21,140 nt of DNA, from NCBI GenBank assembly GCA_042573625.1, contig JBHPCZ010000056.1:1-21140 (forward strand), read 5' to 3'. Of this stretch, positions 6,874-14,664 are shown in pieces (the first letter of the stretch is position 1; every line of letters begins with the position of its first letter). The translations under genes were made by a program, and so were the position numbers. Under the pieces are notes generated by a model, which saw only the letters and a list, made by a program, of their open reading frames with translations, made no database searches and was not told where the DNA came from. Source of the DNA: JBHPCZ01 sp042573625. GTDB taxonomy: Bacteria; Desulfobacterota; Desulfobacteria; Desulfobacterales; UBA11574.

Positions 6874-7069
6874 GATTTCAACATCCCGTGCTCGCTGGTT
6901 TGTCCATTTTGGAAAGTGCTAAGTTTGCTTCGCTAAAATTGGAAAACTCGTCCCGCTATGCGGGACTCAGACAGTTCCCATTTTCATCCGCCTCCGGCGG
7001 ATTTACGCTCCGCTTCACTAAGCACTTTTGTCAAAATGGCCAAAATTCTTCCAGCGTGATGTCGAAATC
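6874..7069. repeat. Multi-branched palindromic element, family B
   Basis: A 196-bp stretch that folds onto itself. The outer arms run from GATTTC at 6874-6879 to GAAATC at 7064-7069. They include CCATTTTG (6904-6911) opposite CAAAATGG (7032-7039) and AGTGCT (6915-6920) opposite AGCACT (7021-7026). Inside are a perfect 7-bp hairpin GTCCCGC-TAT-GCGGGAC (6950-6966) on a further stem (6935-6948 / 6973-6984), and a second perfect 7-bp hairpin ATCCGCC-TCC-GGCGGAT (6986-7002). No coding function is plausible. It could be a transcribed structured RNA or a palindromic mobile element. Confidence 0.75.
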
Positions 7070-7098
7070 TTACTTAAAAAAATAAAGAGAGATCAATT

Positions 7099-7126
7099 TT
7101 AATACCCCGCCGCTTGCGACGGGGAG
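7099..7126. repeat. REP-like GCTTGC hairpin, copy c
   Basis: TTAATA then CCCCG-cc-GC / GC-ga-CGGGG around TT, followed by GAGCTTCATT. The copy at 14047 has a near-identical GAGATTCATT tail. Copies b and c flank the palindrome at 6874-7069. The following 7127-7431 holds only AT-rich sequence and the weak promoter candidate listed next. Confidence 0.65.
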
Positions 7127-7329
7127 CTTCATTAACGACGCTTTACGCGAAACTCAAATATCCCAAGTCATAACAGATAGCTGCAAATAGGACAATCCTT
7201 TTTAAAGTTATACGGATTACATACTCAATTTCCCATGGCCTATTTTATCAATAGTTCACAGCAAGTTATTTATTTTATCATACGAAAATGGCGTTATTGA
7301 AAGAAAACCAATAGGTTATAAAAGGTGAT

Positions 7330-7359
7330 TTGTGATTTGTTTTTTTAAAGAAATATGAT
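7330..7359 (+). promoter_or_regulatory. Weak candidate promoter upstream of lpxC
   Basis: TTGTGA (7330-7335), an 18-bp spacer and TATGAT (7354-7359), in AT-rich DNA about 70 bp before the lpxC start. The -35 is poor, so this is only a candidate. Confidence 0.3.
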
Positions 7360-7431
7360 ACACGTTTTATTAATTCTCATTGTGATAAATAATCCAACAT
7401 CAATAAATTCGAAAGCTACCATCACAGAAAC

Positions 7432-8337
7432 ATGCATTTTAAACAGAGAACGATTGTAAAACCGGCCAGTTGTTCAGGTGTAGGTGTCCACTCAGGGGAA
7501 AAGGTCAATTTGACCATTAAACCTGCGCCCGTGAATCATGGCATCAAATTCGTAAGGACGGATTTACCGGACAGTCCAAGTATATCCGCACACTTCAATT
7601 CGGTTGTCGATACAAGTCTTGCAACGGTCATCGGCCATGATGGATATATTGTTTCAACCATTGAACACCTCATGGCCAGTTTTGCCGGACTTTCTATCGA
7701 TAACGCTCTGGTCGAGCTTGACGCGTACGAAGTCCCGGTAATGGATGGCAGCGCAGGCCCTTTTGCTCAATTAATAAAGGGGGCTGGCATAAAAGAGCAG
7801 TCAGATCCGAGGATTTTTTTTGTGGTTCAAGAACCCATTGAGCTCAAGCAGGATGGAAAATTCGTTGGCGTATACCCTTCTGCAACCTATAGGATAACGT
7901 ATGCTATAGAGTATGATCACCCCCTGATCAGAAGACAATCCTACATCCTGGAGGTGACGGAGCAAATTTTTGTAAATGAGATAAGCAGGGCCAGAACGTA
8001 TGGTTTTCTACATGAACTGGAATATATGAAACGATACGGTTTGGCCCGCGGTGGTTCTCTGGACAATGCTGTGGTCATCGATCAACACGACATTGTAAAT
8101 AAAGACGGATTGAGATACCAAGACGAATTCGTCCGCCACAAGATCATTGACTGTATCGGTGATTTCTCTCTCCTCGGCCTGCCGATTTTAGGCCATGTGG
8201 TGTTAGACAAATCCGGCCATGCCTTCAACCATGCCTTTCTTGAAAAATTTTTTGATCAAAAAGAGTCATGGGAAACCCGAACAATCCAAGACAAATCCGA
8301 TTTGCCCCACTATTCATCAAAATCCCTTGCCATTTAA
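7432..8337 (+). CDS. lpxC: UDP-3-O-acyl-N-acetylglucosamine deacetylase LpxC
   Basis: 301 residues, the normal LpxC length. The enzyme is zinc-dependent and removes acetate from UDP-3-O-acyl-GlcNAc, the first committed step of lipid A synthesis in the cytoplasm. The metal and catalytic residues are all present: E78 and H79 in STIEHLMAS, H236 and D240 in RHKIIDCIGD with K237 between them, and the general acid/base H263 in SGHAFNHAF. The N-terminal QRTIVKPASCSGVGVHSGE motif is also typical. It shows that the host makes a lipid A outer membrane. The ATG has no obvious Shine-Dalgarno. It heads a run of plus-strand genes in which the spacers are rather long (130-330 bp), so separate promoters are possible. 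Confidence 0.97.
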   Translation: MHFKQRTIVKPASCSGVGVHSGEKVNLTIKPAPVNHGIKFVRTDLPDSPSISAHFNSVVDTSLATVIGHDGYIVSTIEHLMASFAGLSIDNALVELDAYEVPVMDGSAGPFAQLIKGAGIKEQSDPRIFFVVQEPIELKQDGKFVGVYPSATYRITYAIEYDHPLIRRQSYILEVTEQIFVNEISRARTYGFLHELEYMKRYGLARGGSLDNAVVIDQHDIVNKDGLRYQDEFVRHKIIDCIGDFSLLGLPILGHVVLDKSGHAFNHAFLEKFFDQKESWETRTIQDKSDLPHYSSKSLAI

Positions 8338-8551
8338 GATAGTTTTCGCTAATAATTAGTTTTCATTCATAAATCGCCGATCCAATAAATGCCTTTCCCC
8401 GTTGGCATTGTGCAATTTATCGAAAAATGGATCGAAGCACATGCTTTGGATAATGTATAGGGCATGCGGTTTTGGTGCCGATATTTTTTAAAGAACCATC
8501 TATTCGCCAAAAGCACTGATGATCGACTGGAATTAATAAAGATATACAGAC

Positions 8552-9121
8552 ATGGCATCGCGAATTCATCGTAAAGCTTATATCATACTCTTTATCATAT
8601 GCTTTATCCTAGAGAGTTCTGCTTTTGCGCAGGATGCAAGGATGGCGGATATTATTGTCACAAACACACGGGACGATCTTCTTGTATACCTGAACGTTGA
8701 AGGTGCCTTTAGAGACAAATTGAAAAAGGCCGTCTTGAGCGGTGTCCCGACCACTTTCTCATTCTATGTTGCCCTGTACAAAACACGCAACTGGTGGAAG
8801 GATAAAGAGATAGCCGACATAAAGATCACCAATACGGTCAAGTACGATAACCTGAAGAAGGAATTTGTTGTAAAGCGATCCTGGGTAAATAGCGAACCTG
8901 TGGTTACCCAATCTTTCGAAGAGGCCCAGAAACAGATGGCGGAGGTCGATAGTTTAAAGATTGTTCCGCTGAGCATGCTGGAGAAAGGCGGGCGATATCA
9001 ATTAAGGGCTAAGGCCGAACTCAGCAAAGTAACCCTTCCTCTTTATCTGCATTATGTTCTTGTTTTTGTGTCTCTTTGGGATTTTGAGACCGACTGGTAT
9101 ACCGTAGATTTTATCTACTAG
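8552..9121 (+). CDS. DUF4390 exported protein
   Basis: 189 residues. A Sec signal peptide (basic RIHRK, hydrophobic 9-21, likely cleavage after AFA at 24-26) leads into a single domain. Its opening strand pattern (ADIIVTNTRDDLLVYLNVEGAF, about 32-53) and the NWWKDKEI and KYDNLKKEFVV segments are typical of DUF4390. A hydrophobic stretch near the end (LPLYLHYVLVFVSLWDFETDWY) is also usual. The function is unknown. Homologues commonly sit immediately before an NtrY-like kinase gene, as here, which suggests a periplasmic or envelope partner of that sensor (inference). The Shine-Dalgarno is weak. Confidence 0.82.
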   Translation: MASRIHRKAYIILFIICFILESSAFAQDARMADIIVTNTRDDLLVYLNVEGAFRDKLKKAVLSGVPTTFSFYVALYKTRNWWKDKEIADIKITNTVKYDNLKKEFVVKRSWVNSEPVVTQSFEEAQKQMAEVDSLKIVPLSMLEKGGRYQLRAKAELSKVTLPLYLHYVLVFVSLWDFETDWYTVDFIY

Positions 9122-9230
9122 AAAATCATACCGGATGTTTTAGAAAATACGAAACTTCACATCCGTCATTTGATACCTGAATCTTGCATATGTAAACCTC
9201 CGACTCGTGCAAAATTCAGGTGATGAATTA

Positions 9231-9275
9231 ATGATTTTTAGTGAAGAACTGTTTCCGGCCCTCCGGTTATTATGA
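9231..9275 (+). CDS. 14-codon upstream ORF overlapping the ntrY-like start
   Basis: ATG at 9231 follows an excellent Shine-Dalgarno, AGGTGA at 9218-9223, with 7 nt spacing. It reads 14 codons (MIFSEELFPALRLL) to a TGA at 9273-9275 that overlaps the ATG of the kinase gene (ATGA at 9272-9275). The kinase start itself has no Shine-Dalgarno, so ribosomes terminating here may restart on the kinase: translational coupling. The same frame is open back to a GTG at 9207. The peptide is not recognised. Confidence 0.45.
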   Translation: MIFSEELFPALRLL

Positions 9276-11506
9276 AAAATAACAGAGAAAAAGCGTCAGC
9301 ACATTATCTTTCAGAAGAAGAGCTTAAAAGACGTAAACGTGAACGAATCCTTATTGTTGTTATCATTGCCGTAGTGGCGCTTCTGACATTTGCTGAGAAC
9401 AGGATAATCCATTTTGGAGTGGATATTCCCATCTCCAATACAATCCTGATGTTCATATTGATAAATGTCAATTTGTTGCTGCTTATTCTACTGATATTCC
9501 TTGTTCTCAGAAACCTGGTGAAGCTTCTCTATGATAGAAAGCGAAAGGTCATGGGAGCTAAGCTCCGGACACGGCTGGTCATTGCGTTTATTGCGCTGAC
9601 GTTATTGCCAACCACTGTGCTTTTTTTCTTTTCCATCAACTTTATTACAACCAGTATCGAGTTCTGGTTTAATGTTCCAGTGGAACAGGCTCTTGAGAAC
9701 TCAATATCTGTTGGAAGGCGTCTGTATAGCCGTGCAGAGGAGAACAATCGGTTTTTCCTGAAACGGATTTCATACCAAATTGAAATGAAGGAACTTTTAG
9801 ACCCCAAAAAGAAAAAAAACCTCTCCCGTTACATCCAGATTGTCCAGCGTGAATTTAATCTCCATGCAATTGAAGTCTATGCTCCAAGTTCAAATCGACT
9901 CACATTTGCCGTGGCTCCGGAGATGGAAAATGAACCACTCAAGGTTGTATCCGCAGATAATCTCCAGAGAGACATCGAGCTGAAAGGGGTCAGGACAGTC
10001 ACCGAGGCTGTTTCTAGTGGAGAGCTTATCAGGACCATCGGAACCGTCCCTTTTGGGATTGAGCCTGTGGGTGCCGAAGCTTTTGTTGTACTGACCAATT
10101 TGATTCCACCGGATCTTTCTGAACATATGAGATCGATATCCAGAGGATTTGAAGAATATCAGCAGATCAAGTTATTTAAGAAGCCGATTCAGATCACGTA
10201 TTACATAACCCTTTCGATAGTGGCGCTGCTTGTCGTATTTTGTGCGGTTTGGTTCGGCTTTTATATGGCAAAGACGATTACCATACCCATCATGGAACTT
10301 GCCGAAGGGACCCGAAGGGTCGCCGAAGGAGATTTAAGCTTTTCCATCGGTCTTGCGGCAGATGATGAAATTGGAAGCCTTGTTAATTCATTCAATCGGA
10401 TGACCCGAGATCTTCGAATCGGCAGGGAACAACTGGAGCTTTCCGCTCGAAAGCTTCGTGAACAGAATGTCGAAATTGAAGAAAGACGGAAGTATATGGA
10501 GGCGGTATTGAAAAATGTCTCCACGGGCGTAATAACGCTGGACGCCAATGGAATTATATCCACGATTAACACGTCGGCTGAAAAGATGCTGAGTCTCAAA
10601 GGTGAAGATATTCTGAACCAAAGCTATAAAGACGTGCTGGATGGACATCACTTGGATTTTGCGGAAGAAATAATGGAAAGCCTTACCAGTTCAAGGAAGG
10701 ATGCAATCGAGTTGCCCCTTCAAGTAACCATCGAAGGAAGGCCTCGCAGCTTTCTGATTAGTGTGAACTCGCTTAAAGATGACGTCGGAAGCCACATGGG
10801 CATTGTTGTTGTTTGTGATGATCTGACCGAACTGGAAAAGGCCCAGCGCATGGCGGCATGGCGTGAAGTTGCACGAAGAATCGCCCATGAAGTCAAGAAC
10901 CCTCTAACCCCGATAAAGCTTTCAGCCCAGCGCCTTCAACGAAGGTATTCCGGGCGGCTTAACGAACCGGTTTTTGACGAATGTACCCGGACGGTAGTTG
11001 ACCATGTGGATTTGATTCGAAATCTTGTTAACGAGTTTTCAGCCTTCGCCAAATTCCCGACAGCAAACCCGAAACCCTGCGAGTTAGTGCCTATTATTGA
11101 AGAGACCGTTGCACTATACAAAGAGGGGCATCTGGGCGTCAACTTTGAAATCAATGTTAGCAACCATATCCCAACCTTAAATTTAGATCGTCAGCAGATA
11201 AAGCAGGCCATGATTAACCTTGTTGACAACGCCATCGGGGCGATAAAAGAGCAGGGTAATATTTTTATAACGTTGACGAATGATCCGGCGTCAAAGAAGG
11301 TTCAAATAGATGTCGCAGATGATGGCGCTGGCATCTCCGATGAAGACAAAACACGACTTTTTGAACCTGATTTTTCGACAAAAAAATCCGGCACAGGGTT
11401 AGGGCTTACTATCGTCAGTACGATTATTATGGATCATAAAGGCACGATACGCGTTCAGGATAACCCGCCGAGGGGCGCTAAATTTGTTATTGAGCTGCCC
11501 GCTTAG
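9272..11506 (+). CDS. ntrY: NtrY-like transmembrane sensor histidine kinase
   Basis: 744 residues with the NtrY layout. Three N-terminal membrane segments lie at about 25-42, 57-80 and 103-127. An extracytoplasmic region (about 130-305) follows, then a fourth segment at 309-331 and a HAMP domain at about 332-385. A PAS domain (about 405-515), a HisKA helix with the phosphorylated His at 539 (ARRIAHEVKNPLTPIKLS) and the HATPase domain complete it. The ATPase boxes are N-box NLVDNA 649-654, G1 DDGAGI 683-688 and G2 GTGLGL 707-712. It should autophosphorylate and hand the phosphate to the regulator encoded next at 11731. The stimulus is unknown; the neighbouring lpxC and DUF4390 genes hint at the cell envelope (inference). 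The start is coupled to the mini-ORF at 9231-9275. Confidence 0.92.
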   Translation: MKNNREKASAHYLSEEELKRRKRERILIVVIIAVVALLTFAENRIIHFGVDIPISNTILMFILINVNLLLLILLIFLVLRNLVKLLYDRKRKVMGAKLRTRLVIAFIALTLLPTTVLFFFSINFITTSIEFWFNVPVEQALENSISVGRRLYSRAEENNRFFLKRISYQIEMKELLDPKKKKNLSRYIQIVQREFNLHAIEVYAPSSNRLTFAVAPEMENEPLKVVSADNLQRDIELKGVRTVTEAVSSGELIRTIGTVPFGIEPVGAEAFVVLTNLIPPDLSEHMRSISRGFEEYQQIKLFKKPIQITYYITLSIVALLVVFCAVWFGFYMAKTITIPIMELAEGTRRVAEGDLSFSIGLAADDEIGSLVNSFNRMTRDLRIGREQLELSARKLREQNVEIEERRKYMEAVLKNVSTGVITLDANGIISTINTSAEKMLSLKGEDILNQSYKDVLDGHHLDFAEEIMESLTSSRKDAIELPLQVTIEGRPRSFLISVNSLKDDVGSHMGIVVVCDDLTELEKAQRMAAWREVARRIAHEVKNPLTPIKLSAQRLQRRYSGRLNEPVFDECTRTVVDHVDLIRNLVNEFSAFAKFPTANPKPCELVPIIEETVALYKEGHLGVNFEINVSNHIPTLNLDRQQIKQAMINLVDNAIGAIKEQGNIFITLTNDPASKKVQIDVADDGAGISDEDKTRLFEPDFSTKKSGTGLGLTIVSTIIMDHKGTIRVQDNPPRGAKFVIELPA

Positions 11507-11591
11507 TGCTTCGATTCGCAATTACTGTAACGTATTTTGCACGATCAATTCAATGGTGTTGCTCAATCAGCACTTAGTCCTGAGTGAGTTA

Positions 11592-11613
11592 ATTCGTAAT
11601 CGAATTTACGAAT
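11592..11613. promoter_or_regulatory. 8-bp perfect inverted repeat upstream of the ntrX-like gene
   Basis: ATTCGTAA (11592-11599) and TTACGAAT (11606-11613) around 6 nt, about 118 bp before the regulator start in a 224-bp spacer. It could be a binding site for a dimeric regulator, including autoregulation, or a small RNA hairpin. No clear promoter is visible around it. Confidence 0.35.
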
Positions 11614-11730
11614 CGATGGACTTAGATTTTAAACTCGCATTTCTCATGATTCTCAAGCGGTCTGTTATTGTTTGCATGAACCCAATAAATTCTTTATGAA
11701 AATGAGGATTAGGACAGGGGAAAAGACATT

Positions 11731-13083
11731 ATGTTTCCATCTATTTTAATTGTCGATGATGAACCTTCAATAATTCAAACTTTGGACGGCATCCTTTCTG
11801 ATGAGGGATTCGATGTCTTAACCGCCTCCAACGGATATGAGGCTTTGAAGATCATAGATGCCGATTCACCGGATCTTATTCTGCTGGATATTTGGATGCC
11901 CGGAATTGACGGTATTGAGACCCTAAAAGAGATCAAAAAGGATAATCCTTTTATCCAGGTGATAATGATAACCGGCCATGGGACAATAGAAACCGCTGTA
12001 AAAGCCACAAAGCTCGGTGCTTTTGATTTCATCGAAAAACCGCTGTCCATTGATAAAATAATTGTGGCAATCAGCAATGCACTGAATTATAGACGGCTTG
12101 AAGAAGAAAACCGCTATTTGCGGAAAAAGACCATAGAAAAACACTCTCTGACCGGAAACAGCCCTTCCATTACAGAACTCAAAAACCAAATCGCCATCGC
12201 CGCACCGACGGATTCATGGGTGTTGATAACGGGAGAGAATGGAACGGGCAAAGAGCTTGTGGCCCGCACCATTCATCAGCTTAGCCCAAGGGCAGATCAT
12301 CCGCTTATTGATATAAATTGCACTGCGATCCCCGAAGGGCTCATCGAAAGCGATCTTTTCGGTCACGAAAAAGGCGCCTTTGACGGTGTCCCTACTAAAA
12401 AGAGGGGCAAATTCGAACTGGCCGACAAGGGAACCCTTTTCCTCGATGAAATCGGTGATATGGGTTTAAAAGCGCAGGCTGCAATTCTCCGGGTGCTTCA
12501 GGAAAAGAAATTCCAACGAATCGGAGGGAACAGAACATTGGATATTAATGTAAGGATAATCGCAGCCAGCAGCAAAAACCTTGAAAAAGAGATCGAAAAA
12601 GGCAACTTCAGAGAGGATCTTTTCTACCTGTTGAATGTAATTCCCTTGGAAGTCCATGTGTTAAGAGATCGATCGGCAGACATTCCTTCCCTGGTTGAAT
12701 TTTTTCTTGATGAATGTGCAAAGAAGAATCGAAACAAGAAAAAAAGTATCACTCGGGAAGCGCTCGATCTGTTATGCAACTATTCTTGGCCGGGAAATGT
12801 AAGTGAGCTGAAAAATTTGATGGAACGATTGTCCATCATGGTGGAAAAGGAGATTATCGATGTCGCGGATATGCCCGCTCCCTATGTGCCGAACGCGGAA
12901 GAAAAGATTGGGCTGACCGATGCGCAGCTTTTTAAGATCGAAAATTTAAAGGATGCTAACAAGGCTTTTGAACGAGAATTTATCAAAAGAAAGCTGCTGG
13001 AAAAGAACAACAACATAACCAAAACAGCTGAAGACATTGGCGTTAAGCGGAGTTATCTTTCTAAAAAGCTCAAAGCGTTATAG
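11731..13083 (+). CDS. ntrX: NtrX-like response regulator with altered GAFTGA motif
   Basis: 450 residues. The receiver domain (1-118) has acidic D9-D10, phosphoacceptor D53 and K103. The AAA+ domain (about 141-385) has Walker A GENGTGKE 168-175, Walker B LFLDEI 236-241, FREDLFYLLNV 293-303 and WPGNVSEL 353-360. A Fis-type HTH lies at about 428-448 (ITKTAEDIGVKRSYLSKKLK). The loop that should contact sigma-54, normally GAFTGA, reads GAFDGV (215-220). The conserved Thr and the last Ala are lost, so classical sigma-54 activation is questionable. The NtrX family is variable here, so it may act as an ordinary repressor or activator (inference). It pairs with the kinase encoded just upstream. GGGG lies about 10 nt before the ATG. 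Confidence 0.92.
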   Translation: MFPSILIVDDEPSIIQTLDGILSDEGFDVLTASNGYEALKIIDADSPDLILLDIWMPGIDGIETLKEIKKDNPFIQVIMITGHGTIETAVKATKLGAFDFIEKPLSIDKIIVAISNALNYRRLEEENRYLRKKTIEKHSLTGNSPSITELKNQIAIAAPTDSWVLITGENGTGKELVARTIHQLSPRADHPLIDINCTAIPEGLIESDLFGHEKGAFDGVPTKKRGKFELADKGTLFLDEIGDMGLKAQAAILRVLQEKKFQRIGGNRTLDINVRIIAASSKNLEKEIEKGNFREDLFYLLNVIPLEVHVLRDRSADIPSLVEFFLDECAKKNRNKKKSITREALDLLCNYSWPGNVSELKNLMERLSIMVEKEIIDVADMPAPYVPNAEEKIGLTDAQLFKIENLKDANKAFEREFIKRKLLEKNNNITKTAEDIGVKRSYLSKKLKAL

Positions 13084-13159
13084 CTCGAGTCATTCTCCAA
13101 AATTGCTTTAATGTCGTTCGCAAAATGATTTTTAATAAGTTTATCGGTTTTGGTCAACA

Positions 13160-13412
13160 CACTGGGTCCTAAATTGAGCGATTGTTGAGGTTGCCGCCCC
13201 AGAGAAATAGGCGCTGCATTTCACAGGGCAGGCAGATACAAGGAAGATGTCGTTCCGCTATAGTCAACTATGCGGGATGGCATATGAGACAGTAGGTGCG
13301 GTAAGATCGGCAATCCCGAAGGGATTCAAACTTTAAAAATATAAATAAGTATAATTCATTAAATATAAAAGATATTTGATTCCCTTTTAAAATTTGAAAC
13401 GCTCAGTTTAGG
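13160..13412. repeat. Large imperfect palindrome, family C, abutting rsmD
   Basis: Several nested inverted repeats lie here. 13168-13183 pairs with 13397-13412 (14 of 16), 13325-13338 with 13385-13398 (13 of 14), and GGTTGCCG 13189-13196 with 13308-13316 (one bulge). A central hairpin is at 13255-13264 / 13267-13276, and a perfect AATCCC-GAA-GGGATT at 13312-13326. The last 80 bp are very AT-rich and may be an insertion into the right arm (inference). It fills most of the gene-free stretch 13084-13433 and ends at the rsmD start, so it could affect rsmD translation. 13084-13159 holds nothing I recognise. Confidence 0.6.
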
Positions 13413-13433
13413 TGGGTGTATCAGGGTGTAGGT

Positions 13434-13988
13434 TTGAGAATCATCGGTGGTGATTTAAGAGGGAAAAAGCTGCATTCGATTCGCGGAGCAAAAATAAGAC
13501 CCACCGCGGATCGGCTGCGTGAGTCCATATTTAATATACTTGGCTTGCGTGTCCGGGATACGGTTGTGCTGGATCTGTTTGCAGGGACCGGTGCTTTAGG
13601 CCTCGAGGCTTTAAGCCGCGGGGCTGATTCCGCAGTATTCATAGAGAATGATAAAGGGGCACTCTCTCTAATTGAACGAAACATCAGGTCCTGTAATTTT
13701 AATGACAAGGCAAGGACCATTAAGTGGGATATCAAAAAGAATTTAAACTGCATAAAATCGACCAGTCCGACATTTGATCTTGTATTCATGGATCCACCTT
13801 ACAATGGAAAGGCCATAAGGCCGGCTCTTCTAAATCTTCAGCGCAGCGGCGCCTTGGAAGAAGATGCGTTAATCATTGTTGAGCATTCACCTCTCGAGGC
13901 GATACCGGAGGACATTTTAGAGTTGACAGTAGTCGATCAGAGAAGATACGGGAAAGCGCTTGTTTCATTTTTAAATTATGTGGTATAG
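13434..13988 (+). CDS. rsmD: 16S rRNA (guanine966-N2)-methyltransferase RsmD
   Basis: 184 residues, the usual RsmD size. It methylates G966 of 16S rRNA in the small subunit using S-adenosylmethionine. Visible signatures are the N-terminal RIIGGDLRGKKL, the RPTADRLRESIFN block at 22-34, the SAM motif LDLFAGTGALG at 46-56, and the catalytic DPPY at 120-123. I chose the TTG at 13434 because family members normally begin M-R-I-I-G-G and AGGG lies 7 nt before it. A GTG at 13416 would add six residues (MYQGVG) and has AGG only 3 nt upstream. It is followed by coaD after 130 bp, the common rsmD-coaD arrangement. Confidence 0.93.
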   Translation: MRIIGGDLRGKKLHSIRGAKIRPTADRLRESIFNILGLRVRDTVVLDLFAGTGALGLEALSRGADSAVFIENDKGALSLIERNIRSCNFNDKARTIKWDIKKNLNCIKSTSPTFDLVFMDPPYNGKAIRPALLNLQRSGALEEDALIIVEHSPLEAIPEDILELTVVDQRRYGKALVSFLNYVV

Positions 13989-14046
13989 CTACTCGCTCTT
14001 AAACTCTGATTGTTATACCGTTTCAGCGTAAGAATTTAATATATTT

Positions 14047-14074
14047 TGATACCCTGCAGCTTGCTGAAGGGAGA
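14047..14074. repeat. REP-like GCTTGC hairpin, copy d
   Basis: TTGATA then stem CCCT-g-CAGC / GCTG-a-AGGG closed by TT, and a tail GAGATTCATT. It lies between rsmD and coaD and matches the copies at 4351, 6813 and 7099 in layout and orientation. Confidence 0.65.
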
Positions 14075-14118
14075 TTCATTTTTCTAAGTCAAGCATTCGA
14101 GAAAAGGACGGATAATCC

Positions 14119-14604
14119 ATGGAGAGAACTGCTGTATATCCCGGAACCTTTGACCCTGTTACAAACGGCCACGTTGATATTGCCAAAAGAGGACTTACGC
14201 TTTTTGACAAGATCATCGTAGCTATTTTGAACAATCCCATAAAGGAAACGCTCTTTACAGTTGAAGACCGGGTGGAGATGCTGGAAGTAAGTTTTAAAGA
14301 TTTTCCGCATATTGAGGTCGACACTTTTGACGGGCTTCTTGTCGAATACGCGGCCAGGCGTAATTCTCACGCAATACTACGCGGAATGCGCGCCGTGTCT
14401 GATTTTGAGTATGAATTTCAGCTGGCGTTGATGAACCGGCGGCTGAACAGGGATGTTCAGACCGTCTTCCTTATGACCGGACTTCGATGGATTTTTACCA
14501 GTTCATCCATCATAAAGGAAGCGGCGAGTTTTGGCGGTGACATCGACGGCATGGTGCCGCCGATCGTAAACCAGAAGCTAAAAGAAAAATTCGGATACGA
14601 TTGA
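14119..14604 (+). CDS. coaD: Phosphopantetheine adenylyltransferase (PPAT)
   Basis: 161 residues, normal length for CoaD, the penultimate enzyme of coenzyme A synthesis, which joins ATP and 4'-phosphopantetheine to give dephospho-CoA. The nucleotidyltransferase signature YPGTFDPVTNGHVDI (7-21) carries the T/HxGH-type site TNGH at 15-18. The substrate-binding block LRGMRAVSDFEYEFQLALMN (87-106) and SSSIIKEAASFGGDI (128-142) are both intact. Purifying features are clear and there is no sign of damage. AAGGA lies 9 nt before the ATG. Confidence 0.96.
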   Translation: MERTAVYPGTFDPVTNGHVDIAKRGLTLFDKIIVAILNNPIKETLFTVEDRVEMLEVSFKDFPHIEVDTFDGLLVEYAARRNSHAILRGMRAVSDFEYEFQLALMNRRLNRDVQTVFLMTGLRWIFTSSSIIKEAASFGGDIDGMVPPIVNQKLKEKFGYD

Positions 14605-14664
14605 TTTCCCATTACCTGATCGACAAGAGCTGAGAAACAAAGATATAACAGTTCTCAAGGCATC

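Noticed and set aside
11484..11699. 71-codon ORF between the kinase and regulator genes
   Set aside because: It overlaps the kinase 3' end, has no ribosome site and reads as low-similarity sequence; the spacer is better seen as non-coding.
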